Of a stretch of DNA of 64,000 nucleotides, positions 49,331-59,736 are shown one piece after another. The DNA is taken from NCBI GenBank assembly GCA_963565915.1, contig OY751485.1, forward strand, positions 3,410,001 to 3,474,000. Direction: 5' to 3'. The notes beneath the pieces are model-generated. The model did no database searches, was not told the DNA's origin, and saw only the letters and a list, made by a program, of their open reading frames with translations. The DNA is from Entoloma clypeatum. Lineage: Eukaryota; Basidiomycota; Agaricomycetes; Agaricales; Entolomataceae. The translations under genes and the position numbers were made by a program. The stretch's first letter is position 1. Each line of letters opens with the position of its first letter.

Positions 49331-49529
49331 CTTCTGAAGCACTTTGTATAATTTTTAGAAGTCCAGATAAGATAGAAATAATGAAATGTGCAGATTTCAG
49401 TAAAAGTGTTATATCTCCCTAATGAATGAGCCAAATTTGAAAAACAAATGTGCTGTGAGATCTCCTGAATGAGGAGAATCCAAAGCTGAAACAAAAAAGT
49501 TTGGTCAAATTTTCGACCTATTTTGCTCA

Positions 49530-50170
49530 TATTCACCTCATCAAGTCCTTTAATTTTATTTGAAGGGTCTGAATAGGTTTACATACACTGTTTCAATAGC
49601 ATATGTATAGTATATTTAGAGTACAAATGTTGTGCAAAGGAGGAAGCTAGAAAATGTTGTTTTTTGTGTTTGAAAACACCATGCCACACGGTTCATCACG
49701 ATTTACATTGTGTTTTGATGCATCAATTTGGAGCACCAACTTTCTACCATCCATAGCTCATGTATATAACTCTATATATACTTCCTATGAGTTTCTAGAT
49801 ATGTCTACATAAGGTAAGAATTATTTTTGTGGGTTTTGGTGCCACGGTTTGGGCATTGAGGGCACAATTTTCAACGATGTGCATGGCTCGGCATTGATGC
49901 CGAGCATGCTCAGCAATTGCCGAAAGTTGAACCATAACTGCCAGCAAAACCTTCCCACCCTTTTTTTATCACCCACCACCACTCCACCCAGCCACCACAT
50001 CCGCCCAAGGGCCATTACTCGTGCATAACGGCCACCACTCATGCCCAACGGCCCTCTCTTCCGCCCAATGGCCACCTTTCATGCCCAGCGGCATCCCTTT
50101 GTGCCCAATGGCGTCTCTTTGCGCCCAGTGGCGTCCCTTTGCACCCAATGGCATCCCTTTGTGCCTAGTG
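49530..50170. repeat. Dispersed repeat, copy 1 (inverted relative to 63335-64000)
   Basis: An AT-rich unique part of about 450 bp, including the palindrome GCTCGGCAT-TG-ATGCCGAGC at 49886-49905, followed by a 20-bp minisatellite (50035-50170) with units like GCCCAATGGCGTCTCTTTGC. The whole is nearly identical, in reverse complement, to 63335-64000. No coding capacity. Confidence 0.9.
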
Positions 50171-50174
50171 TTGC

Positions 50175-50335
50175 CACGGCTTGGGCTCGGAGCCGGCTCA
50201 AGCCTGAGCCAAGCCATCCCAGAGCCAAAGCCGAGCCAAACCTGGCTATCAAGGGCCTGGCATATCAAAGGGGAGCCGAGCTGCTGCTCGGCTCCGAAGC
50301 CGGCTCAAGCCAAGCCCTGAACATGAATTTTCGGG
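50175..50335. repeat. GC-rich inverted-repeat cluster
   Basis: Repeated GAGCCGAGCC / GGCTTGAGCC words in both orientations, including a perfect hairpin GGAGCCGAGC-TGCT-GCTCGGCTCC at 50272-50295 and GGCTCGGAGCCGGCTCAAGCC near 50182. It appears to be a small palindromic repeat adjoining the minisatellite. Confidence 0.6.
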
Positions 50336-50459
50336 GAACTTAGGATGTGGACAGGGGGCTGCAGGGCACCAAAATCCATTTAGTTCTCTCTTTCGTAACG
50401 GTTCGTACATATTTTTGAGTGTAGATGTTAAAATAGGGGTAAAATATAGTGGTTAATCA

Positions 50460-52810
50460 TTATCTGCGAGCTTGCCTCCGACGAACTTCCATGCACTGAG
50501 TATACAACTTTTTCCTCTCCTGCGCTACATAAACCATAGCAAGGTGTTTGGCAGGGAGATGTACTTCAAGCCCTGTCCCCACAGGCACGGGGCTGTTGAC
50601 GCGATTGATGACTTCAACAAGTGCCACGGCCTGTGAGCCACTGTGGGTATGACAGATCCGGAGCGCGAACTTCCCAATGTGCTCCCCCCGAAGAATGACA
50701 AGTAGAGTGTCGGTCTGTTTCACATCCGGGTGGATAATGGAGACCCAACTCGGCTCTAGAACATGGGTTTGTCGGTTGGCGCAATAGATGATTTTGGGCT
50801 CTGCAAGGTGCATCGAGCCAGAAACAAAGACCTTGATGTTGTTGAACTGGCTGCCTGTTACTCTCGCTTGTACTTTGACATCTCGAAGCTGGAGATCAAG
50901 AAGGATATGCTGAGGGATGGTGAGGACTGGTTCTGGTGGTGCAGGAGGAGGAGTCGCACGCGTAGGATCTGGAGTCCGGGATGAAGGATCCCATGTGGGC
51001 AACATTGATGAGGAATCGAATGGGCTGGGCATGGGGGTGGCACCACCCTCAGGTCTGATTCTACCGTGTTTGGCAGCCCAGAAATGGGGTATGCGGTCCC
51101 AGGGACATGGGTCAAACATGGGAGACACTGGCTGCTGGAACTCGAACAGCTCTTTCATGGATCTAGATAATGAATGTTAGCACTAATCGACATACATCAG
51201 CTCAAAAATGTTCTCGACTTCAACAACATCATTGTAGTCAAAGACCGCCCTCTTATATGGTGCGTTCGCATCGTAGTTCTCGAACTGAATTTCGACTCTG
51301 AGGCCACTTGGCATATCTTGATTGATGAGGATGTTAACAACGTGTGCGCGTTGGCCTTTACGCAGATGCCCCCTCTTTGTAACCACGACCCGCACGCCTC
51401 TCCAAGGCATTGGATCTCGCTGGTTCAACACCGCAGAAAGTGCCAAGTCATCGTTCGAAGGTGACGGTATAGGGCGTGGTGTGGGGTCAAGCGCAAGTGC
51501 GGCGCTGTTTCTATGGACAACGAATGACTGAGCTGGATGTGAGTGAGCCATTAGTTGCGCTGGGAAGAGTCACATACCTCCATGGCAGGATGGGGGTCGG
51601 TACCACAAGCTTTCCCAGAGCTTTCAAGGATCCAGACATCGGTTTTGGTGAACTTTTCTACCCACCCCATATGGCCTCCATGCACCCCTCCAACTACTCT
51701 GACAAAATCCCCGACTGTGAGAGCCTTACAAACATCATACCACGGAACCCTCAGAAGTCCCTTGCCACTGACAAGCTCGATCTCAAGGAAATCCGGCTGG
51801 ATCTCATTGACACGCGCTAACTTCCCATAGTGCGGGTGTTCTACAACCTCCACCAGCTCGCCAGGGGAGAAACACCATTCAAGGGGGTTGGGGAATTTCG
51901 CGTCGCGCATCGCGGGGTGCCCACTCATGAGAAAATGACCGTGAATTTTTGTAGAAATGAAAACGGCAGCGGGTGACACAGAATACACGCCCAAGTCCAT
52001 CGCCACCAGCCCATGCTCGAAAGTGCACCAGTGGAACTTGTATGTAGCTGCACCCATCTGAGTGGGCATCATACCATAGGCCTTCGCGACATCAGATGGA
52101 TTGAAAAGGCCGGGGTCAGGATGGGGGGTCGAGTGTGGTCGTTTCACAGGTTTTTTGGACGAGAGGTCGCACGGAGGCTGGAGGCGGGGCACTAGGAGGA
52201 GCTGCAGCCCGCCCCAGTGCTTCAGCTCCCTAACATACCCTAGATCATCTTTGTACTATCCCTTTTTGACCTGTACCCACTGCCCGACTTTGAACCTCAG
52301 CTCTCGGTCCTTTGGTAAATGGAGTGTCCCCGCATGAGCCTCAGGTGGGATGAAGGTAACGATTGGTTCACCTCACCTGGTCATGAGCCCAGGGGTAAGC
52401 CGCAGAAAGCGGACAAGGTCCGGATTCATGTCGCCTTCAATGAATATTGAGCCACGGAGTGGGCCACATGTATAGGCACTCGACATCACCTCAGCCCTCT
52501 CCCCGACCAGCTGGAAGAGCACATACACTGCGTCTTCTTCGAAACCTGGCTAGAAGATCATGAGAAACATCCTGTAAAAGGTCACATGAGAGACTTACCC
52601 AACATTTAACCTGCCAGATGGGTTTGTCATCCCCCTGCGGCTGTACCCACAACTGGTAGGTGAGAGTGTCTGTGATGTCCTCCGGGGACTCATCTTTGCA
52701 TCTGGCGGTAGTCCGTGAACGCGACCCTCCGATCTCGCAGGCACGTTGGCGCGCGTGCTCATAAACCGCGTCCCAGTTGATCTCATCAGCCGGGCCGCCT
52801 TGTTCATCCC
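50460..52810 (-). pseudogene. SPT5-like NGN/KOW protein, decaying copy
   Basis: Read 5' to 3' on the minus strand: a fragment with QLWVQPQGDD; an NGN-like piece (RGSIFIEGDMNPDLVRFLRL); a KOW block FKVGQWVQVKKG; YKDDLGYVRELKHWGGLQLL; then FSPGELVEVVEHPHYGKLAR and GDFVRVVGGVHGGHMGWVEK, two further KOW motifs; MPWRGVRVVVTKRGHLRKGQ; and a C-terminal part ending at 50460. In-frame TGA and TAG codons (near 52373 and 52253) and broken joins indicate a pseudogene, although the parts 52192-51551 and 51551-51183 stay open. The layout is that of SPT5-related proteins, which multiply in some mushroom genomes. The real housekeeping SPT5 is not here. Confidence 0.6.
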
Positions 52811-52914
52811 ATCGGTGAGTTCCAGCAGGAGGAACCTCGTTGATATTGTCGATGAACCCTTGGAAGGCGTGTCAGACGACCAAGGAGTGACCGATGTTAC
52901 TTACCACTGCCCTA

Positions 52915-53185
52915 ACAGCTGCCCCTCATGCCCAACAGCTGCCCCTCATGCCCACCAGTGTCCACTCATGTCCACTCATGTCAACAGCCTCCACTTGTGC
53001 CCTTTGTCCCCAACGCCTGCCCCTCATGCCCACTGGCATCCACTGGCATCCAATTGTGTCCAATGGCTGCCCATCATGCCAAACGGCCTCCACTCATGTC
53101 CAACGGCCTCCACTTGCGCCCCTTGTCCCCAACCGCTGCCCATCATGCCCAACGGTGTCCACTTGCATCCAATAGCTGCCTTTTG
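52915..53185. repeat. Minisatellite array, GCCCAACGG family (C-rich strand +)
   Basis: Tandem 20-bp-type units such as CATGCCCAACAGCTGCCCCT and GCCCAACGGTGTCCACTTGC. The flanking sequence differs from that of 49530-50170. Confidence 0.85.
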
Positions 53186-53338
53186 CATCCACGGCGTATT
53201 TTTGGTGCTGAGCCAGCAGGGGACTTGTCTCCTGTGATACGGTGGCCACTTGTGCTTGTCACATCCATACAACAACTCTTTTGCTTGGTATTTAGGCTGA
53301 ACAAACTGTTCAAACCCGAACCAAACCTAGTGATGGAC

Positions 53339-53450
53339 AGGGGTATCCTGCGAGTAAAAAAATCATGCCCTTACCCTTACCCTCAAAAAACTGTACCCCT
53401 CGCCAAGGGTAAGGAAACCCTCACCTATGGGTGAGGGTTTTAATACCCCT
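53339..53450. repeat. Small foldback element (112 bp)
   Basis: Ends AGGGGTAT and ATACCCCT are inverted repeats. Inside are CCTTACCCTT (53369-53378) paired with AAGGGTAAGG (53405-53414), and a perfect hairpin AAACCCTCACC-TATG-GGTGAGGGTTT (53415-53440). It could be a miniature inverted-repeat element; no clear target duplication is seen. Confidence 0.45.
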
Positions 53451-53689
53451 TGGTGCTACGCATCCTGCCTGCGTGCCATCACAGACCTCCACATGTTCAT
53501 GGGAGTGCACACGTGACCCCCCCTCACTCCTCACATGTGCATCATATCATGTCCCAGTGCCCTCATGTACTGCATCCATCCGGTTGTGACCTCCCAGCCC
53601 ACCTCCCCCTCTCTGGCCACTGCCTTCGCCTCCTGCACCATTTGGCGGATGGGTAGGTGGTGGCAGTGGGCGAGTATAGAATGGTGGGC

Positions 53690-53900
53690 AGTGGTTGGGC
53701 ATGAGTCAATGCCGTTGGGCACAAGTTGAGGTCGTTAGACAAGAGTTGAGGTTGTTGGGCATGAGTGGCAGCAGTTGGGCATGAAGGGGGGCCATTGGAC
53801 ATATGGAGGGAGGTTGTTATACGCGAGTGGCAGCAGTTCGGCATGAGTCGACGCCGTTGGGCATGAGTCGATGCTGCTGGGCGTGAGTGAAGGCCGTTGT
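53690..53900. repeat. Minisatellite array, GCCCAACGG family (G-rich strand +)
   Basis: Units such as GTTGGGCATGAGTGGCAGCA in the orientation opposite to 52915-53185, so the two arrays form an inverted pair about 500 bp apart. Confidence 0.8.
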
Positions 53901-54574
53901 GTTGAGGCGATGCTAAGTCAAACGATGTTGTGAGCCCAAACTTAGGAACAAGGTGGAGAAGTGGTAAGAGAACTGTATTGCCAAGAGACCCAGCAGGAAT
54001 CTCAAGAAAACAAGCTATCGAATACAAGTGAAAGTACCCTACTTATATATGTAAATACCATGAGGCTGCGTTGAGGCAGCATCATGCTGTGCGACTCTGG
54101 ATCCTTCGCATCCTGCTGCGTGCTAATGATAAGATGTCCTCATGTACAACACAATGTAGATAAGATGTTCAAGCTTGAGTCCGTAAATCTAGGAGAATAT
54201 TTCGGGGGTCTAGGAAAGGTCTAAATGTAAATATTTTCTGAAGAAAAGGTTCAAACGAGAATGGGGGTTTGGGGGGGGGGTTTGGCTTTCGAGTCCTTTT
54301 GCATGATCTGAACACCTGAAGGGTCATGTGATCAGGAGCACATATATTTCGGACACGCGAAAAGGACGCGTTGGCCGAAAGGGAAGGACTCGGAGGAGAG
54401 AAAGCCAAAGCCCGGAGCGTCAGGGAGCCAGATTCAGAAACATTGGATGTCCAAATCAGGAAACACCAGGAAGAGCACGAGCTCACAACCCAGATTTGGA
54501 CAGGCAAGGAGGAATCTGGCCCCAAACTGAGTGAGAGGTCCCCAAATGATATGATTGTATTTGCCACCAATAAA
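53901..54574. other. Spacer without supported gene
   Basis: Mixed sequence between the minisatellite and the tyrosine-recombinase element. It contains a G-rich run around 54264-54287 (GGGGG, TTT, ten G, TTTGG) and no recognisable gene. Confidence 0.4.
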
Positions 54575-55991
54575 TTAATCAAGAGAGTTAACATTGTCTA
54601 GAAAGGTACGAGGGATGGCATGACATATACGGAAATCTTCGAAAGCCGACAAGAGATGATCTAAATGGGATTTTTTGTAGGCACGAGAAGTGGAGAGTGG
54701 GATGATTTCTTCCATGCGTCGCCAGTAAAGGAGAAATGCGAGTGAGGTCCAGCCACCTGTGGCTGCAACGACATCAGGATTAACGCCAGCAAGCAGCAGC
54801 TCAACTGCCCCGCCGATGCGCAAGCTGTGGCCAAGGACGTGCTGCAGGCCCGCCGACTTCCAGATTGAATCGCAAAACCTGAGGAAGGTCATCTTGACCA
54901 TGTTCGCCCAGACACCGGTGTCTGAATGGTAGGCAAAGAATGACATTCCCAGAGGGCGATCCCTGTTGACAATGTTGCAGTGGTTGAAAAGGGGCTTGCA
55001 CAGGGCAGACGAGGTCATCTGAGCGGGCCGTGAGGATGACCTGTGCACCCTCTTTGTGAGTGGTCTTTGTCCAGGGGATGTGGAAGCCCGCCGACTGAGT
55101 GCCTTCCCATAAGGTGGAAAAATGGGCACGGGAGGACGCGAGGATGTGGAGTTTAGGGTCCAAGGCAGGGTTGGAGGGAATGGTGAGTTCACCGAGACGA
55201 CGGCAACCGAAAAAGGCCGCAAGAGCTGTTGCCCATACCGCGGCATGGAAGGAGTTGGAAAGGTCGAGGGCACGACGGACAAGGAGGTGCTCCATAGAGA
55301 CGGGAGTGCGGAGAGGGCGTTTGTAACGAGTCCCATCGCGCTTCATGGCTATACGGCACATGGAGACCCAACCGTCATCGCCATACCACAGGGCACGGTT
55401 GATGACATGCCACGCCCGTACACTGGCCATCCAGCCCTTTACCGTGTTTCCAGCTACCTTCCCTCGGTGATCGCTAATGAAGGCACAAAGGAGGGGCCAC
55501 GTGGCAGGCATCCTGTGGGTCTCCGAAATGTTCCATCGATTGCAGAACTGGTTAAAGCGAAGGATACCGGCACCGTAAGTACCCTTCGTATTGGGGGCAT
55601 AAAAGGAGCGAATGGACATATGAATGGTATTGACTAGGTCAGCGGGAAGTTGCGCTTCGAGGTCACGGTCCGCGTCCAGGCCATATGGAGAGTGCCATGC
55701 AAAAAGGCGATCAGCCGCTGCCGCTGCTGGGCGAAATGAGCTGGAGGTGATGGACGAGCCACGCCGGGGCCGTCTCGCGGGTGTGTGAGGGGGTGAGTCT
55801 CGACTGTTGCCACTGCAGGAGGCAGTGAATGCCTCTGGGGAATGCAAACCAGATGATGGAGGGGGGTTGGATGGGCGGAGGGCAAAGGATGAAAAGTGGG
55901 TGGGAGAAACAGCTGGTGGGGCTGTGTGTTGTTCAACACCAGGGTTGTGCCCGGGAGGGTGGCCACTGCCCAAACTTGGCCTTGCAAACAT
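54575..55991 (-). pseudogene. Tyrosine recombinase of DIRS-like element, frameshifted
   Basis: The N-terminal core-binding part includes FYAPNTKGTYGAGILRFNQF and VAGNTVKGWMASVRAWH. The catalytic part shows the first Arg in FFGCRRLGELTIPS, HSLR in LGHSLRIGGAVELLLAGVNP and the Tyr region TGGWTSLAFLLYWRRMEEII, so the R-H-R-Y set is present. The frame changes once near 55025, between DDLVCP and PLFNHCNIVNRD. It is a phage-integrase-like enzyme that would insert a circular DNA copy. Confidence 0.8.
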
Positions 55992-56112
55992 GGAACTTCA
56001 GAATCTCAAGGCTTCAAGTTCTCGTGTGGGAGCGGAACTTGGTTCATTATGGTGAGGGAGTTGGGCAGAGGAAATACTGTTCGGCACTGTAACATTTGGG
56101 TGAGAGAAAAAA

Positions 56113-58379
56113 CTAAACATAATGAAAGTGAGGCACTAATTCGACAGGTAAGGATATGCGCGTATCGATTTTAAAGGCTACGTGAGGGAAAAGACCCCGG
56201 GAAATTGGGTCCGCAGGATTAGAAGCAGAATCGATGTATATAAAGGAAGAATGTATGGAAGTGCATGCGAGGATAGGGAAAGAGCGGCAAATGACCAGGT
56301 TGATGTGCCAATTGGGGCAGCGGCCTTTTTCGAAGGCTCCGATTGCACCCTGGCTGTCCGAATGAATGAGCAAATTGACATGGGAGTAATGCATGGCCTC
56401 AAGGAAGTAAAAGATAAATTTGATGGCAAGACACTCAAGCCAGCAGATATCCCTACCTGGTATTTTCCAGCCATCAAGCAAGCGGAAAGCTGCCCAGTGA
56501 CGACCGATGAGAATTCCAATACCCCATGAAGTAGAGGCATCCACATAGATGCCCAAGTCTTGCAGTGGACCAATCGGATGGAGGGCACGAACAAAAGCTG
56601 GTTTGGACAGGACGTCGAACCACCACTTGAGGTCCGATATCATGGATCTTGGGGGAAAACGATGGATACATTCATCACCCTTGAAAGATGCTGCAAAATT
56701 CGAGAGGGAAGGTAGGCGGGAGCGGCCTTCTGTGTAAACGAAAGAGACATGGCAGAGAGAACCGTGGATCTTGTCCACCTTGTGGAGGGGGCACTTTTTA
56801 CGCTCATAATGGTGTAGGAATAGCCTAACCTGCTCCGTAAATTTTAGCTGTTTCTCAAGTGGGAGGGAGACGGTGCGGTTGGTGAGGTCCCAGAAAAAAC
56901 CAATATACATGTGGGCCGACAAGAAGCAAGGATCACCCTTCTCTTTATGCCAGGGGACACCAAGAGGGAAGATCCTTGAGGCAGCCTCTTCCTTGTCGTA
57001 GGCGTAGCAGAAGTCGCCATCAACGAAGGGACCATCTGGCACCGGGATGCGATAAACGCTAAAATCATCTTCGTACTTGGCTATAGGGCTGATACCTTCG
57101 GATACCCAAATGTCGACAATGGCATTGCCTACCATTCCCGTGTTGCTGCTGGCAGAAGAAGCCCCGAATGGATGAGTATGATCAATGTAGAAATCACCCT
57201 TCGTTCCTTGGACCACCAGCCATGGCTTGTGATCGGGGATGACAGGACTTGTGCAATGGAAGGACTCAATGTCAAAGCTACAAGCTTGTAAACCTGATGG
57301 TGAGTTTGCAACCTGGGCAATAATGTATATTGAGCATGGATGTGTGTGATGAGTGATAATACAGGCACATGATAAACGAAGAAGGCACATTGGCCAGATA
57401 ATCGAGGAGGGCATGGTGGCCTGATAATTGAAGAGAGCACAGTGGCCTGATAATCGAAGAGAGCACGATGGCCTGATAATAGAGGAAGGCACGATGGCCA
57501 GATAACGGAGGGAGGCATGATGGCCAGATGATAAGATTATAGGTAAAGACATACAATATGGGCAACCATGAAAGCAGTATCAATGCACGTTAAGAAGTTG
57601 TCTTTGTCAATGAAGGAATTAGCAGAAGGGAATGCTTTCGAAGCTTTGGAAAGGTTGCGACAGACGTGGATTTTGTCTGGGAGGTCCGGACCCTGAGGCT
57701 GAAAGGCGATGGTAAAAGGAGATGAGACGAACGGGCCCTGTAGAATGGATTCAACCTCAGTGCGAGAAAAGGGACCCGACGTCCTGCCTGCCGCGACCTC
57801 CTTGTCAATGTATTTGTAGATAGCCACCACGGAAGCTGAAGGAAATGGCGGGTTTACATGAATAATGGTTTGTTGGATTTCGGGGAAGGTACCAAGAGGG
57901 AAGCCATGATTAAGTTGATGAACCAGCAATGGATAAGCAGATGAGAGGTCATGTTTGGCGAGAAGTCGTACGAAAGCGTGAGCATCATAAGGGTGAATGA
58001 TTTTGGAAAAGATTTCAGGGAACGAGTGTACAGCTGGATTAAAAGCAGGGTGACGAGTAATTTGGAATGACAGATCAGGGTAGCAAAGCAAGCGGGGACG
58101 CGTCCACCATGTACGTTCAGACAGCGGGGTGGGGGCGACAGGTGTATGAGAAAGCGTGATGGCTGGAGCTGCTGCACCAGAAACAGACATGAACACGGGA
58201 GTTGCTGTCGTGGGAGCAGCGGCTGGGACCTCGAATGTTGAAGGACAACCAGATTTGTTGTTTAGATGGGGTGAGGAGATCCCTGTCACGAACCTGGGCC
58301 CAAGTTGGCCTACCATTGGAGAACATGGACGGCCTGGTGGCCCCATGGTGTTTCGTGATGCTGTGTCCTCCTTCAGCAC
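56113..58379 (-). pseudogene. Reverse transcriptase and RNase H of DIRS-like element
   Basis: Upstream half: WWTRPRLLCYPDLSFQI, IHPYDAHAFVRLLAKHDLSS, KYIDKEVAAGRTSGPFSRTE, then an intron-like break 57554-57313. It continues with VANSPSGLQACSFDIESFHC, HTHPFGASSASSNTG, the catalytic YEDDFSVYRIP, and RNase H motifs LGIYVDASTSWGIG, LIHSDSQGAIGAF and SNPADPISRG. The layout matches DIRS-type Pol. The frame is open apart from the intron. Confidence 0.8.
57313..57554 (-). other. Putative intron filled with a tandem repeat
   Basis: Donor GTATGT at 57554 and acceptor TTGCCCAG ending at 57313 bound 242 nt. Removing it joins MVAHI to VANSPSG in phase. About 57360-57540 holds a tandem of roughly 30-bp units (ATGGCCTGATAAT plus AGAGGAAGGCACG-like sequence). 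Confidence 0.5.
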
Positions 58380-59466
58380 ATAGCAGGCAACAGGAAGGGA
58401 AGGAGGTCTTCTTGTCGCCTGAGGGAAAGGGCCGGGAGGGGTTGGATGACAAGGGGGGGGCAGAGGGGGACTGGGGGGGGCGAGAGGAGGCGAGGAGTTG
58501 AGTCAACTTTTTGTCGAGATCAACCTTGGCATCAAAAGTGTTGCAGGCCTCCCTGTAACGGAAGAAATATATCTGAGGACTGAAGGGTTCAGGGAAGGAG
58601 CGGTAGTCTAGACGGAGCTCCCTCTCAAGAAACTTCCAGGCGTCATAATATTTCGTTCGTCCTTCGCAATGGGTAAAGAACTCGAAATGTTTCCTTAACC
58701 ACGTTGAATAACGGCCATCAGAGCCCTCGGCGTCGCGGGACTGTTGGAAGACAAAGTACTTTTTGGCGGCCTCGCTCCAGTCACTGCAGGACATTGAGAA
58801 GTCGTCGCCAAACTTTGCCGACAACTTCGCAACCTCGAGGATAAAAACCGGGGTTGTAGGGGAGTCCGATGCAGTGGGGTTTACCTTCACCTTTGGGAGT
58901 GCCGATCCCATATCAGAGATGTAACATAGGTTGTCCCTCAGAAAGAAATTGAGTGGGATGGGAACGTGAGGCTCAGTGTCGAAAAGAACATGATCGAACG
59001 CAACTTCGTGGATGATACCGAGGGAGCGCTCCGCCGGCTCACGCGTGCCCAAAGTGCAGACATGTTTGTAATCTGCAGAACCGAGAGGGTCACCTTCGTG
59101 TTTTTTGGGAAGCTTCGACAGGATGAGGTGAAGGGGGGCATTGATGAGGTCCTTGAACTTCTCGAAAATGGAGGAAACCCGGAGTTGTTTGATATCGTCG
59201 GGCTCGATGGTGAGGAGGGATGCCGCAGGAGAGCTGTCTGTTGGATTATTGGCTAGGTCCATAAGATGATCGAGATGTTTGCGCTCACAGGCGAAATTGG
59301 CCTGTTCAATTTCTTTGTTCAAAGTGAGTCTGTTAAACAAGGACAGCTTCTTGAAAGCGAGAATCCTCTCAGGGGATGTGTGGGTCCTGCGCTCGCGAGG
59401 GGGAGGAGAATTGGAGGGAGCCATTTGCGGAGGAACGATGGGTTGTTGGGGCGCCTGATTGATCAT
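58117..59466 (-). CDS. Gag-like ORF of DIRS-like element, 449 aa
   Basis: Starts MINQAPQQPIVPPQMAPSNS. A helical domain carries MDLANNPTDSSPAASLLTI, LPLNFFLRDNLCYISDM-type sequence and the region FGDDFSMSCSDWSEAAKKYF, YSTWLRKHFEFFTHCEG, LERELRLDYRSFPEPFSPQI. The C-terminus has CCLLCAEGGHSITKHH and VCFWCSSSSHHAFSYTC, two knuckle-like CxxC motifs. It overlaps the RT frame by about 260 nt in another phase, so RT expression would need frameshifting. It is intact. Confidence 0.65.
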   Translation of the reverse strand: MINQAPQQPIVPPQMAPSNSPPPRERRTHTSPERILAFKKLSLFNRLTLNKEIEQANFACERKHLDHLMDLANNPTDSSPAASLLTIEPDDIKQLRVSSIFEKFKDLINAPLHLILSKLPKKHEGDPLGSADYKHVCTLGTREPAERSLGIIHEVAFDHVLFDTEPHVPIPLNFFLRDNLCYISDMGSALPKVKVNPTASDSPTTPVFILEVAKLSAKFGDDFSMSCSDWSEAAKKYFVFQQSRDAEGSDGRYSTWLRKHFEFFTHCEGRTKYYDAWKFLERELRLDYRSFPEPFSPQIYFFRYREACNTFDAKVDLDKKLTQLLASSRPPQSPSAPPLSSNPSRPFPSGDKKTSFPSCCLLCAEGGHSITKHHGATRPSMFSNGRPTWAQVRDRDLLTPSKQQIWLSFNIRGPSRCSHDSNSRVHVCFWCSSSSHHAFSYTCRPHPAV

Positions 59467-59619
59467 TGTCGAAATAACGTATATACAGGGAAAGATGAGA
59501 CGAGACTGGGAGAGTTCGTATCAAAAAAGAGAGAAATGGCAGCGTTGACTGGCCGCCTTGAAAAAGAGAGAATGAAAATAATCGATGAGAACACGCGTGC
59601 TTATTTGCGTGTTTGGATG

Positions 59620-59725
59620 TGTTATCTATCAAGGCGGCCCATTTCGCTGCCCACATCTTATCATGGAATGAGATAAGATTGAGATAAGATAAGATAAAGT
59701 GAAAAGTGAAAATACGATCATAACA
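59620..59725 (-). repeat. Possible short LTR or terminal fragment (106 bp)
   Basis: The segment has TGTTAT/ATAACA ends and lies directly downstream (minus) of a purine tract AAAGGGGGTAA that follows the truncated chromovirus pol. It contains GATAA repeats. It may be a very short LTR or only part of one; no partner copy is visible. Confidence 0.3.
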
Positions 59726-59736
59726 TTACCCCCTTT

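Larger units (their letters stand above)
54575..59466 (-). mobile_element. Tyrosine-recombinase retrotransposon (DIRS/Ngaro-like)
   Basis: Minus-strand order: Gag-like ORF (59466-58117), reverse transcriptase and RNase H (58379-56113) and a tyrosine recombinase (55991-54575). RT, RNase H and a lambda-type recombinase without an integrase or LTRs define the DIRS order. The terminal repeats could not be identified. The copy has an intron-like insert at 57313-57554 and a frameshift in the recombinase. Confidence 0.8.

Noticed and set aside
53365..53400. Telomere-like CCCTTACCCTTACCCT
   Set aside because: Only two to three units and not the fungal CCCTAA repeat; better explained by the stems of the foldback element.
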